From Trichuris trichiura (taxonomy: Eukaryota; Nematoda; Enoplea; Trichinellida; Trichuridae), in the NCBI GenBank assembly GCA_037903355.1, contig JBAJFE010000045.1, positions 682,001-746,000 on the forward strand: 64,000 bases of DNA, given 5' to 3'. Below, piece by piece: positions 47,895-59,639 of this stretch. The notes below the pieces were generated by a model. It was not told where the DNA came from and searched no databases. It saw nothing but the letters and a program-made list of their open reading frames with translations. The stretch's first letter is position 1, and each line of letters opens with the position of its first letter. Both the position numbers and the translations under genes were made by a program.

Positions 47895-50800
47895 ATGTCG
47901 GATCAATTTGCTCCTGCGCTGGATGACATTTTGGATACGTCTGAGCCGCGAGAGGTTGACTTTAACTGGCGTCCTTGTCGCTGGAGTCTCAGGAGTCTCC
48001 AAACGAAAATTCACGAGGTAGTATACCTTCAAATAATCTTGAATGTAGGAATGGTCCTTTAGTTTCCAAAAAAAAATTAATGTGTTTATCCTTAGGCCTA
48101 ATGTCTGCTTTGTAGCTTGTAGGCAGAATTGTGTTGTGGTTTTCGGTGTTTACCAAGGCACCGACTGCACATGCCTTTTTCAGTATTAGGTCTCCTTCCC
48201 CTGCCATTCCGTGTCTTTCGTTCATCTTGCAAAACCCCGGGTTTTTTCTAGCTGTACCGTATCCATTGTTTACTTCGTCCTGAGCTTTTGCAGCTAGTGC
48301 ATCTAATCTTGTTTTCCTTCACTTTTTTCATCTTTGGCGCACTCGCCAATGCACAGCGATAGAACTGCGCTCTATTACAGGATTCGCTAAAGGTAGCACT
48401 GCAGAAAGTTCTATTTCGTTGCATCTGTAAAGTCCGCGCAAATTATTTGGTCATTTTTGGCGGGCTAATTTGGGAAAGTCGTTTGCAAACTCGTACGATG
48501 TTTTATTAATGCTTTAATTGTAGTAATTTGCCTCAGTTTAGTTCCGTTAACTTTTTAACTTATTCTTGGCTTATTCTGACCCTTTACTGGTGGAAGGTAC
48601 ATTTTTGGTCTGCTTTGATATGTACAAATGAAGCCTTAGCGCGGTAACCGAATTTCTGTTAGTGCGACACGGTTTGACGCACTACTGATTTCGTACTAAT
48701 CGAGTCCGGCGTCTGCCGCGGACCATTGTTTAGGTTGTGCCCCTCACGATCAATGGTAGCTGCGAAATACTGTGTATGCTTCCGCTCTCTTCTCAGATTA
48801 CCCTAAGGTTTGGTCTCTTTACATAGCTGGAGCGAGGAACTGCCTATCCGTCCTTGTTTGCCAGACGTGACTGTGTTGCTAATGCTGGCAGCGGTCCCTG
48901 CCGCTAAGCTGCTCACTACTCAACCCTTCGACTTACTAGTAGGCAGAAAATGTGGTAAACTTAATATTTCGGGATAGTAACATTAAAAACATGTACTCCG
49001 CTGAAAATACCCCGCAGGAAAGAAACACTTCGGAAACGAAGTTTGAAGTCGTATTCCCTTAGTTGCATTCAAACGCATTCCATGTAAAAGGAAGAATGCA
49101 GGTCCGTACTCTGTGCTGTGCAATCATATTTGAAGCACCCAACCAACAGGATCCCGGACCGGCCAAGCGAATGACCGCTTGCACGTGACCCCATGCGTAC
49201 GCATGACCTAAGGAAAGTTGGATTCTCCGAAATGTATAGCCACAGACTAGTGAAAGGGTGCCCCGAGGAAGCGTAATGGCATGAAAAACGAAGCTGCCAC
49301 TGAAGAAAAGCCTTAGAAACAGGTTCAGCGAAATGCAGTGGACCCTGAGATGATTTAAGAGGAGATTGTCCGTTGGCGGCAGTCGTAAGTACTCGATTTG
49401 TACGAATAAGCCCTGGGGTCGAGGTTCGGCTCCAAATTTCTATTCATTTGGACGTGAGTACCGGACATTAACGATTAGCAGGTTCGTAGGCCAAACTTTT
49501 ACCAGAGCGTGAGGTTTAGAAGAAACGCGGGCGCTTCTTCGGCGAATGCATTCACTTGGTGGATGAAGTAAAAAAATATTTCTGCGAGTCCACTGTCAGC
49601 AGCTGTCCATTCGACAAGTTTGAAAATGGATTGCTTAGTAGCGGAGCGGCAAAATTTCATTGAACTCTTTTTCCCCCGAAAACATTTTTTGAAGCATATA
49701 TATATATATACAGGTGGCCCTCGTTATACGCGAACAATTCGTCCAAGATTTTGAGAATTTTACCGCGTAAAACGAATTTCGCGTTATATAGGGTACCCTA
49801 TGAAAAAAGGCTAAATAGCTTGTATTCCAGCTGCGTATTTCGTCCTGTCCTCTTGAATTCCTTCCGGAACGATTGTCATCATACCTAGTGATCCTTTGAA
49901 GCTTGGTACTACGGAATCTAGTTACGAGATAATGACATCAGTGAGACTGCGCTTGTCCAATGGGGTTAGGCATCAGAGTCCAGGATGTTAGATAGAAAAA
50001 AGCGTAAAAGTAAAATGCTCTTTTCTTAAACGCCTTGGAAACACCTTGCTTTAATTAGCTAAACGATGTACTGGTGCGCATAACAGGTACAGAGCAGAAG
50101 AAATAAAAAATACATACACGTATTTAAGCAGGAATAGTGAACACCACATAGAACCCATCTACATAGAACAAAACGTCTACGAGAGAAACGTTTGGGGCAT
50201 CACGAATCAATTTACGCACTTTCTGTAGGTGAGCGCAAATTCCCAGAAGAACGGCCGGTTTTACGGTTTCTTGAACTTGTTGGTTGCATAGCCTCTCGCC
50301 TTAAAGTGTTAGACTACCCAGCTGCCGGAGCTTTATTTAAAAACATTGTTATAGGGAGCTGTATCTGCCTTTTCTTCGCTTCATCGAATAAATCTTGCAG
50401 CGGCTTCAACGTAGCCGTTATTCCTCGTGTAAGCGTAATGCCACGTTCCATGGACGGATCGTGTTCAACAATCATATCCTTCAGGACCTGCGCTTGCTGG
50501 AAAATACTGGCAAGCTTTTGCAGCGTCCAATCCGAGGGTGTTTGAGCCTCCGTATCTTCCATAACGTCGTCATCACTGGCCGTAGGTGATTGCATCAGTT
50601 CTTCGAGTTCCTTGTTGGTGAACGGTTCTCCACAATCTTCTATGCGCTCTCTGATATCGTCTTCTATCATGTCGTTGGCAATATTCACTATGTCCATGAC
50701 TTCTTCATCGATAGCACCTAAGTCGTCGCATTTACTGACTGCGTCTCTCTACAACCGCTGACTGTTCTAGGTTTTATCGCGTGTACTGCCTCCGCAATGT

Positions 50801-52626
50801 GGAAGATAGCGTCTGCAATTGAGAAACGTTTCCACAGGCTGGTTAGATCGCAATCAGGATTAGCATGGAGGGTATCACGAAGCTTCCCAAATACGAGACG
50901 AGTATAAGTAGCCTTAACGCATCTTATGACGCCCTGATCCAGTGGCTGTAGTAGTGATGTCGAGTTAGCGGGCAAAAATTTTACCTCGACGTTCTCATTA
51001 GCAAAGCAAAGGCTATACCACTTGAATGCAGTGCTAATTACTAGTTGTTTATTCGCACGTTCTTTGTGGGAAATTAAAATTAAGGTTGAGTTCGTATCCT
51101 GTTCAATTGTTTCAGTATCTTGGCAATGACTTGGCCTTGGTCAACAAACCGGAAAGAATATTCCCGGTGGATACGGTTATTGATGGGTTGCCATTGATGA
51201 GATTCAACAACTTTACGCTCATGCCGGGACAGATGCTCCCATTGCATTTTTCTTCGCCGAGCGAGATGGGCGTTTTCCGAGTTCTACAGGCGAACAACTA
51301 CTTCTTCGGCATCCTTAACACCGAGTACATTTCTTTGAAAAATGAGTGCAGCCAAGTTGTTGCTATTGGAATCTATGTTTTGCAAGGTTCTCGTCTATGA
51401 CGCATACACAAAATACGGAGGAGCAGGAAGAGGATAAAGAATTTGGCGTCATTGCCCAGATTGTTTCTTTCAAAGTGACAAGGGATCGCGTTCCATTTCC
51501 ATCGGTTCGTTTCATTTGCACCGCCCTACAACGTTTCGTCTTGGTATCCCAACGCACGGACCATCGCAGGTAGGCAATTGCCAGTTTTGCTTGTAGCTCT
51601 TATTCAAATCAGCAAACCTTTAATTAGTATCTACATCGGTTCCGTACGCATTTTACGAGATTTGGTACCGCGTGATCCGCTGTGCCTGTTGCGTCCAGCA
51701 AGAAAAAAATGCTACCTTTACAGCAAATGGAGGTTAGCTCCTGATGGTTCGTTGAGCAAAGATTACGGAATAGTAATATTATTTCTTTGAGCTTATCACG
51801 GCTAATGATTGCTATTTTTTGTAGCCGTTGAAGTACTTGGAGTCTATGTGGACTTCGATACCGTACACAGCTTTGCATGCGTGCAGCTTGGTGGGTTGCC
51901 GTTGCGTATTGACATTCAATTTTTAATTTTTCGTTTGCATCGTTTCAAGGAGAAAGCAATGGATGATTTGACTCAAATGGCGAAACGTTGGTTCTCTCCG
52001 GAGGAGGCTTACTGTATCCCGACCGATCCAACGAAGTTGAGCTTTTGGATTGCTTCGAAAATTCTGATCACCGACATGGAGAAGGTCCATCTTTTCGTCA
52101 TGAAAAACGTTCTCGAGCGTTTGCAGTTGGAGTACAGATTAGTTAAGGGGGTAAGCTACTTGAACTCTTTTCTTCTCATGAATGCCTGTTTCAAAAATTA
52201 TAAACACTTTAGTTGACTAAAATATGTTGTCGCGATTGCAACGCCGACGTTGGGTCGGTAAGTGACGTATTCAGCATGAATAAAGAGGGACCTATGGGCA
52301 TATTCGTAAATTCTCGCGGAGTCGCTCACGAGATTGTCACATTGCGCAATTTGCGAAACGTGTTTGGTTTTGGACGTCCGGCTAGTGAAATGACTTGGTT
52401 CAGAGGGTAAGTGGGCAACAATATCCGGGCAATAATTGCTTAGAAATTTTTTTTTTCGAAAATTAGCTACCAGTGGACTATATTGTTGTGCTCCTCTTGT
52501 ACTACGCATTTGGGTTGGAAATTCACGGCGGAAGAGGAAAACTTGGAACCTGAGTGCTTTTACGCGTGTACTCGCATGGCCATCACCGCAAGTGCAGAGA
52601 GCGGACCAGCAGAACGAGCGAATTGA
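47895..52626 (+). CDS. CRBN: Cereblon, substrate receptor of a CRL4 ubiquitin ligase
   Basis: Cereblon binds DDB1 through its middle helical part and presents substrates bound to its C-terminal CULT domain. Exons: 47895-48017 (acidic start), 51116-51376 (YLGNDLALV; Lon-like LMPGQMLPLHFSSPSE), 51421-51569 (DKEFGVIAQIVSFKV), 51628-51732 (GSVRILRDLVPRDPL), a short one near 51826-51865 whose phase I could not settle, 51950-52150 (DDB1-binding helices, MDDLTQMAKRWF), 52213-52406 and 52467-52626. The CULT domain keeps its zinc cysteines (CCRDC, CSSC) and all three pocket tryptophans (TWFRGYQW and LGWKF). Human His378 is Met here and human Val388 is Ile. Order and length match the family, though the human protein is a little longer at both ends. 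Intron 1 is 3.1 kb and contains an antisense Tigger remnant. Confidence 0.9.
49696..49710. repeat. TA dinucleotide microsatellite
   Basis: Seven or more TA units directly abut the Tigger end at 49711, consistent with insertion into a TA target. Confidence 0.85.
49711..51066 (-). mobile_element. 5'-truncated Tigger element in cereblon intron 1
   Basis: The preserved end at 49711 reads CAGGTGGCCCTCGTTATACG, a typical Tigger/mariner terminal repeat, preceded by TA. The coding sequence runs toward this end on the minus strand (50314-50975), so only the 3' half of the element remains. The other terminus is missing; recognisable sequence stops shortly before the cereblon exon at 51116. Confidence 0.75.
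50314..51040 (-). pseudogene. Tigger transposase C-terminal part, broken
   Basis: The upstream piece carries the DDE-superfamily signature FLPANSTSLLQPLDQGVIRC, which follows the second catalytic Asp region in Tigger proteins. After a frame break near 50715 the second piece (50697-50314) is the acidic C-terminal region (FTNKELEELM) ending in a helical tail. The N-terminal helix-turn-helix domains and most of the catalytic core are missing. It lies antisense to the host gene cereblon. Confidence 0.8.
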
Positions 52627-54297
52627 GCGACTTGGTTAAAGCGAAAGACGGCATTTCTTTTTTCGGATCATCGCAATAATGCCTGCTCATAATCGAATGT
52701 TTTATTCATCACTTTTCGGTTGCCACTTACAGTACATATGCACATCTCATTTCGTGTGGATCACCTTTGCATAGGGAAAGCGAGATTTTCAGGCATTTCG
52801 TACGTGTTGACTCTTCTGAAACATCTGTTTAGCTTTAAAAAAAGCTGTCACCATTATCAAGATACAAAGTATGACACTTCGGTTGCATTAAAGTTTTGCT
52901 CTTCTCCACGTGAGTTAAAATTTCGCGCTAAGCCTTTGGAGCCGTCTTTCATAATTTAACCTCAAGGATTATGCACATAACGCGAGGAGATTAAGATTAG
53001 AACTTTAGTGTAGAAATAAGCCGCAGGGATACTTTGTTGTCAAAACATTAGGCTCGTATGGAGTTGAGCTGTTTTCCGCTCCATGAAATTAAAGAAGCAC
53101 CTTACGGAGGTCGCATTTGCCTCGTCGATTCGGGCAGTGCCATTGTAATTGGTGAAATTTAGACGTACTCCGCAATTTTTGCTTTGCAAAACTGTTTTTG
53201 CCACATTAACGCCCATCCCGCTACGAAAGGTTATGGTGAGGTACGTTGTGCCCAGGAAATGAGAAAGTTAAAAAAATTTTCTTTAGTCTTAAGAAACGAA
53301 TATAGTCTGCTTACTTCATCTTAGAAATGAGTGAACGAAAAGACGAAAATAATTTTTTTATTGGCTGGTGCTATTCTTGGGTCCTGTCTTTTGTGGGCCC
53401 CATCGTCATACTGTAACTTTGGTGCGCATACTGTTCCGCAGTATTCTAAGCCTAGCCGTAAACTTAAGGCTTGTATTTAGGTTTAGGCTTAGATAAAGGT
53501 GGAATAAGCTGGCCAGCATGCTCTCAAGTAAGGACAGAACAGAATGGTTGTATGCTTAACAGAAAGAAACCTGCATTCCTCAAACTACGAGACGCGCAGC
53601 CAAAAAGACTACTATCCTTGTACAGTATAACGTAATCAACTATGGCGGTTGTTTTATTTCTCCACCCCTACAACTACCCACGATCAGTTGTAGGTTCAAC
53701 GTTTAAGTTATTTTTCTCGTGTTTGAATCTTCTCGAAAACGGTACACGTTGTTATGTATGAAACAACCAACTGCCTGCCACGCGATATTCACATCTGAAC
53801 TTCTAAATTAGCCCATGCTTAAACCGTTTAATAATTAAGGTTTATTTTCCAACTGTAGAGTGCTAATGTACTCGATAGCGCTCTTTTCATTTCAGCAGCT
53901 TTGATCCGTTGACCTGTCGATGCTAGCTGATTTTTGCTTCTATTAGTCGATTGTGCATTTGTTTCTCGGCTGCTTGCACTGCTGGCAATCGACAGAGCAA
54001 TGGTATAGTTGTTGCTCGCTATTCTTTCACGTGCCGCTTGACCATATGAAAAAACGCTGCTTGTTTATTCAATTGTTTAAAATGGAATACGCTTGCTAGC
54101 GTGCGCAAGAAATAATTGTTACAACAGAGCCTCGCATGGCAAATATCCTTTGTGTAGAGGTTATTCAAATAGCAATGAAGAATGCAGGTTCCTTACTCGC
54201 ATGCTAACAACCATTCTGTTTTCCTGTTATCGCTAGGCTAAGTGGCAATCCTGTTTTGCCTTTTCTTAATTCTTTTCATGATGAAGAAATTTATTAC
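52627..54297. repeat. Intergenic region with dispersed inverted repeat
   Basis: After cereblon no further gene is seen; a plus open frame of 79 codons (52720-52959) lacks motifs. Two arms, about 53525-53577 and 54176-54232, are inverted copies: ACAGAATGGTTGT...AACCTGCATTC and complement. Between 53445 and 53505 lie CTAAGCC and TTAGGCTTAGATAA boxes like those at 43.5 kb. The Penelope-like element begins immediately beyond the right arm. Confidence 0.5.
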
Positions 54298-54339
54298 GGA
54301 TGTGTCCCGTTTGTATTCTATATAAAGAGGCTCCGGAGC

Positions 54340-54367
54340 TTTCGGGTCATTCGAGACCCATCATCAG
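54340..54367 (-). ncRNA. Hammerhead-like RNA core at Penelope-like element end
   Basis: On the minus strand: CTGATGA (54367-54361), T, GGGTC, loop TCGAAT, GACCC, GAAA (54343-54340), then GCTCCGGAGC, a 10-nt palindrome that could form stem III alone or in a dimer. Penelope-like elements are known to carry hammerhead ribozymes in their terminal repeats. The extra nucleotide after CUGAUGA and the absence of an obvious UH cleavage site directly after stem III are departures from the canonical motif, so activity is uncertain. Confidence 0.55.
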
Positions 54368-54489
54368 CGGTCTTAAGTGTAAATATGAATTGTGCCAGCG
54401 AGTGCCATCTATCGATTCTGAGGATTTTAAAGCGGGTATTTTAAAGCCTTCTGTTTGTAGGTTTTTGTATTTGAGTCTGTCAGCGCACT

Positions 54490-54535
54490 TCTTTTTTTTC
54501 TTTCTTTCTTTTTCTTTTTCTTTCTTTGTTCCATT
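54490..54535. repeat. Polypyrimidine CTTT-rich tract
   Basis: Repeated TTTC/CTTT units lie between the Penelope-like coding region and its terminal block; on the element's strand this is a purine-rich stretch of its 3' untranslated region. Confidence 0.8.
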
Positions 54536-54605
54536 TATATTGCAGTTTTGTCCATTTCTGTTTGTTCTAATTATTTGTTTTTTCTTCTTTCCCGGCTATT
54601 GTATT

Positions 54606-56370
54606 TCATCTGGTTAGTGAGCAACAATTATACCGCGTCACAATATTTGTCCAAATCCCACTTATGTCCACTCCTTGATCGCGGTTGTATGTCGTATTGT
54701 GTCTGATATATAGTGCTTCCTTAATTCTTCTTAACCGTAAATTGTTTTCGTAACATAAAACTTTTCGGTGGAGTGCTTGAGTGCATTGCGTCGCGTGTTC
54801 CACTACAGCAGAGGCTTGTTTGGCTTTTTCCATTGTAATTTTTGGGTCCACGATTGGTCTGCCTCGCTGTGTGGTTAGATTGGTGCCATTGTTAAGAATG
54901 GCTTTCGCGTTATTGTAACTTGTGAGTTTTTTTATGTGTTCGTTAAATCTATGCTCTAGGGTGTTTCCGGTTTCACCAATATAAATCCCTGAGCAAGAAC
55001 ATTCAACCGCGTATACTAATCCTGTCTTTTTGTTTGCGGGGATTTTAGTTTTGTCTGCGCGAAGGATTGCCCTGAGGTTGGGCGAACTTTTGAAAAAGAC
55101 TCTGAAGCCTAATCTTTTTCTTAATTGGACAATCTTTTCGCCTAAGCCTGCCACATAAGGAATAACCAGACAAGTGTCCTGCGGAGTGTTTTGCTCTGGA
55201 GACTCACGTGTGCGAAGCTTGTGGTTGAGCACTTGGTTGATAAAGGATTTAGGATAACCGTTTTTGTAGAAGATTTTTCTAATGTAGTTAATTTCTGGCT
55301 GAAGATATTCGGGACTGCATAAGTTGAATGCTCTGTCTATCATTCCAAAGAGGATACCACGCATTACTGATCGTGGGTGATGTGATGAAAAATTAAGGTA
55401 CTGATATGTGTGCGTGGGTTTCCTATACACTCTGGTTTTAAGGCCTTCGCTTGAGCGAATAATTAAGGCGTCTAGAAAGGGCAAAGTTTTGTTATCTTCT
55501 TTTTCCATTGTGAAGACTATTTGGTTAGGACGGACGTTGTTGAGGAATTGTAGAAATTGTTCTTCTTTTCCAGCTTTTATAATGACAAAGATGTCGTCTA
55601 CGTATCTTTTAAAAAGGCGTGGAGCTATGTGTCTGTCTATAGTTCTGAACATTTGTCTTTCAAAGTTTTCCATAAAAATTTCCGCTAATACAGGGGATAG
55701 GGGGCTTCCCATAGGTACTCCGTTAGATTGTTTATAGAACTTGTTATCAAAAGTGAAGTAATTGCCTTCTTGCATGCAAAACGAGACCAGCTTGACAATG
55801 TGAAAGGGATTTAATTTAGTTCTGCTGGGTAGATTTGTGTCCGTGTGGAGGAGATTGTGTAAGGTCTCTAGGGTGTCTGATATTGGGATGCTGGGAAATA
55901 AGTCTTTTACATCATAGCTGACTAAAATCTCGTCGGGTTCCAAACAATAGTTCCTTATTTCGTTGACGAGCGTTTTGCCGTTTTTGACAAACGATGGTTC
56001 CTTGCCTGTTAGAGGTTTGATGATCTTACTTAAGTATCAACTGAGTTCAGTGGTGATGCTGTTAATTGTGGAGACTATCGGTCTAGCGGGATATCTGGTT
56101 TGTGTACTTTTGGGAGACCATAGAGCTCGGGGGGTCTGAAGTTCGATGCAAACTTAAGATATGTTGTCATTTTGGTGATAGCAGGTTCTTTGGTTTCTGT
56201 GGCATATGTGATGAGAAGAGATCGGAGATTTTTTCGGGAAACTTCTGTAGGGTCGGTTGGTAGGGAGGTATAATTGCTGGTGTTCAAGATAGCTGTCAAC
56301 TTTTCGATGTAGGTGCTTCTGTCAAGTAAGACGATTCTATTCCCTTTGTCTGCTTTGGTTATGATTCTGT
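54606..56370 (-). pseudogene. Penelope-like RT/GIY-YIG polyprotein, two lesions
   Basis: The intact part (55943-54606, 445 codons) has the RT fingers/palm motif SYDVKDLFPSIP, primer-grip region NGVPMGSPLSPVLAEI, the catalytic box RYVDDIFV and, in the C-terminal third, a GIY-YIG nuclease (GLVYAVECSCSGIYIGET with a downstream Arg/His helix EHRFNEHIKKL). Upstream sequence to about 56370 continues the family (ITKADKGN; then YGLPKVHKPDIP) but is separated by an in-frame TGA at 56039-56037 and a one-base frameshift near 56085. The canonical protein is longer at the N-terminus. All catalytic residues are otherwise retained, suggesting recent inactivation. Confidence 0.88.
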
Positions 56371-56390
56371 TGGGTTGCTTCTGGTTTCTT

Positions 56391-58744
56391 AATTCTAAGC
56401 CGAAATCTTTGCCTACCGTTTAGGCTTACATCTAGAAAAGGGCAGAACAGGATGTTCGGCAAACTACAGTATGACGGTTAGTCGTCTAAGCGACAAATAT
56501 GTCGTCACTTTTTCTTGAAATATATTGCAGGTAGTTGGTTTCGCTTTACAACTGACAAGCTATTTATTATAAACCTACAGAAGCGTTTGTAATAACGCTG
56601 TTACACCAATGAATGAGTGTTGAAATCTAGCCTTCCATTAGTGCTCTGTCGATTGGTCTATAGCCGACATTTGCGCGTTTCCTGCAAGAGTATGTTTTAA
56701 ATAAGCATGCGTAGTAGTAATCTGGGGATTTTTAAGGCTAATTCGGCCAATAAAAACAAGTTGATGAAAACTGCGTTAGAGAAACTTGCGTTCGTCCGTA
56801 AGCGTGCTCATGTTTGTACGCTCAGGGATAGTTGGCTTTTTTGCGCAACTTCTCGCTCCAACTTTATAAATAAAGATTTTCTCATTTTTTCAAAATATTT
56901 AGCGACAGAATTTAATTGTCCGCCTGTCTCATCCGTTGGCAACGGTTGAGAGGCGTGGCTTTATAATAAAGCGGTAATGGTAAATTATATGAACAAATTC
57001 GAAGAGGAATAGAGATTGCTAAGCTGGCCAAAAATTGCGAGCATAGCAAAACGTGCTCATAATCCCGACAGGTGACGCACGTAAAAGAGAAGGATGAAAT
57101 TGCGACGTCAAACGAAGGCAATATATCCAAGTAATTAATTGGCTGAAAAAGTTGACGTCAATCGAATTGCAATGGTACCAAAGAAGCTTTGTATTTTTCT
57201 AATCAGAAGCTAAAATTAGTTGCGTAGAATCAGAAAGTATAAGGCCATTCGATTTTCCTTTTTAAGATATCGAAAACTACGATAAGCCCTGTGACTGCAT
57301 ACTTGTGCTGAGGCACGAAGCTCATTCAATGTACACTTGTTAAAGCATGCTGAGATGCGTGGGCGTAGGGCAGCTTCACGAAGTGAACGTGATCACGCAT
57401 AGCTGTTTCACGTTCTTTACATACTCCTGCCTGCTTGGTATTGACAAAAAATCAACCTACTTCCTTGCTTCGTCGAGGAAACCATTAGTCTAGAATTTAT
57501 GACTTCACGGAAAGCTTTGGTATTATTCGTAAACTTTGCATTTTGGAAACTGCAATTTCTTTGATTCTAGCCTTACTTCGCATCAACATTGTTTTGCGAG
57601 CGATAAATGAAAGCACTCGAAGTTAATAATTCAAATCTACTGCGTGGAAAGGAGTTAAGCACTACTGAACGTTGCAAGACTTGACACTGGAAGGAATTAA
57701 TTTCATTTTGACGTGCTCAGCTGGACCTGACAGCAATGCTTTAAGTCTAGCAGGTCGTAAAAGTCATTAGTGAATGGCAAAGCATTTGCTATCTTATCAA
57801 AGGCAGCGTAGGAACAGCAGTAATTTCTTTACTAGTAGCTTTGCCGGGCATTCCAGCCTACAGCCTGCATTATCTATGCTCAGGTCAGTTGCATCATGTA
57901 CCAAACCGAGCTGCTAAAGGCAGTTATGACCAAAGGACAAGCCATAACGGGAATTTAAAATCTGCAATAACCAGGAGTTCAACCTGAATTGCTAAAACGG
58001 TTACGGCAGTCTATCTATCTTCTCTGGCTATCCATGAACTAAATTAAGCACTTGCGAATGCATTAAAGTACTTAAAAGGTGTTTAGCAATATTGACAGAG
58101 TCCAACTAGCTTCCCTTAGTTGCAGCAGAGAAGAAAACCGTCCAAACAGCGCCTAATAGAAGCTATTGTTTGGAATTCGCTAAAACCACAATGGTATTGG
58201 GCCTCCTTGTAACGTACACTCAGCAAAAGATCCTATTTTGGTCTGCTTGCCGCTGACCCTTGGCACTGTTAATCCCTGATAACACACGCTTAAATGCGTG
58301 GAGCTAGCGGATAATTTTGGAAACAGAATGTTTGAACGTCAGCTGCATAATGATGGGTCGATATGTTTACATTCTCTACCCAGATCGTTTATGAGCGAAG
58401 AATGAGACATTTTCAATAGTAAAAGCGATTACCGTATGACTTTCGCTTGCTGAAACACACGTGCAAAAGTCACGATTGTACATAGAAGATTGGCTAGCAA
58501 ATATGCCAGCCATCTGTCACCTTTTCGGCGGAGAGATAAGCACGGCTGGAAAACTTTCGTAAGCCTTAAAGTTTTACATTGAGGATAACAACTTTTTAAG
58601 CAGCTTGTGATTTTTGTTCTTTTGGCTTAATTCTATTTTTCCCATTTCTTCAAGTCTGGAGCAACCAACGCCTGGAAATATAGGTTGATCAGTAGGCCCC
58701 AACGTATAGCAGCAAACAGAATTCAAACGTGCCAAAACCAATAA
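56391..58744. other. No gene recognised
   Basis: The first 90 nt carry a CGTTTAGGCTTACATCTAG box and CAGAACAGGATG, related to the repeats at 43.5 and 53.5 kb. The remainder is AT-rich. A plus open frame of 80 codons (56707-56949) shows no motif. Nothing else can be supported. Confidence 0.45.
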
Positions 58745-59203
58745 TTAGCTCATTATAATAGCCTGACGATAATTTTCTTCTTTCTGCCTTGAGCGATCTA
58801 TTAATATTTGCCGACCGTCAAGTTCAAGGCAAACCTGAGTTTCCCGCCTCCTTTTCTGCATTTCTTCCCAAGGACCTCGAGAACCTAACTTGTGCTCATC
58901 GTTACGTTCATTAAATTTACAATGAATGATTTGCCGGATAGATAAAACGCCTAACATTAGATACAACGCACAGTATAGCGCGTTTCGAAGTAAAAGAAGA
59001 AAGCAACGAATGGACAGTGTGAAATTTTGCCTTAAAAAAACATATGACTTTAAGTTTATCCATCTGTAGAAATTTCCATAGTTGGATAGCTCGCATTGCT
59101 CGGTTAGAATAGTCAAGCAATCTTCGAATACCGAGCCGACAGAGCCGAACGCATTAAAGACCGGTTTTTGTTCGCTCTTGGTATCTTGCAACAGCCGTCG
59201 CAT
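58745..59203 (-). CDS. Candidate small protein, possibly two exons
   Basis: An open frame of 152 codons on the minus strand. The first third (MRRLLQDTKSEQKPVFNAFG) and the last third (charged, GPWEEMQKRRRETQVCLELD and beyond) look protein-like, while the hydrophobic, lysine-poor middle could be either a membrane segment or an unspliced intron. I do not recognise a family. Its ATG lies about 0.9 kb from the start of the plus-strand Rabin8-like gene, so the two could share a bidirectional promoter region. It may be a chance frame. Confidence 0.35.
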   Translation of the reverse strand: MRRLLQDTKSEQKPVFNAFGSVGSVFEDCLTILTEQCELSNYGNFYRWINLKSYVFLRQNFTLSIRCFLLLLRNALYCALYLMLGVLSIRQIIHCKFNERNDEHKLGSRGPWEEMQKRRRETQVCLELDGRQILIDRSRQKEENYRQAIIMS

Positions 59204-59639
59204 GCACTTATGGCGGCTTTCTTATCAGTAATTTTATCTGGACTATTTGAACCTGTTCTTTTCTTTATTTAGCTAATTAAGCACTTATTGGCAAATCATA
59301 TTACTTATTCAAGAAAAGACGTCTCGGCTTCTTGATGACAGAAAGAAAATAAGACCGAAGGACAGTTGCCAAAAGGCAAGTTAATACGCGCGCAAGAAAA
59401 GATGTCCAATACTCGCTTCCAATTCTTTCTGGTGAAATGCGTACGTCGAATAATACTGCTCTTTTCTTAAATAATACCTGAGAATCGCAGTCGAGATTCC
59501 CTTAGGTTATCTCTTCGACTTGCCTTGTCGGCGTTAATTTTCCTCGTTGAGCTTCAGTGGCGGTTGTTCGCGCGCTAAGTCGCCCTGTGGTAGACTGAGA
59601 TTTTAAGAAGTTTATTTTGGCACTGTACAATTAAAAATC

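Larger units (their letters stand above)
54300..56390 (-). mobile_element. Penelope-like retroelement, 5'-truncated
   Basis: The minus strand encodes a reverse transcriptase followed by a GIY-YIG endonuclease, the defining pair of canonical Penelope-like elements. Downstream of the stop, a pyrimidine-rich (plus-strand) tract is followed by a terminal block (54300-54372) with a hammerhead-like core and an ACGGATGTGTCCCGTTT box shared with fold-backs A and B. The 5' side ends near 56390, in the middle of the usual N-terminal region, where the dispersed TTAGGC-box repeat begins. No flanking duplication was identified. Confidence 0.85.
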
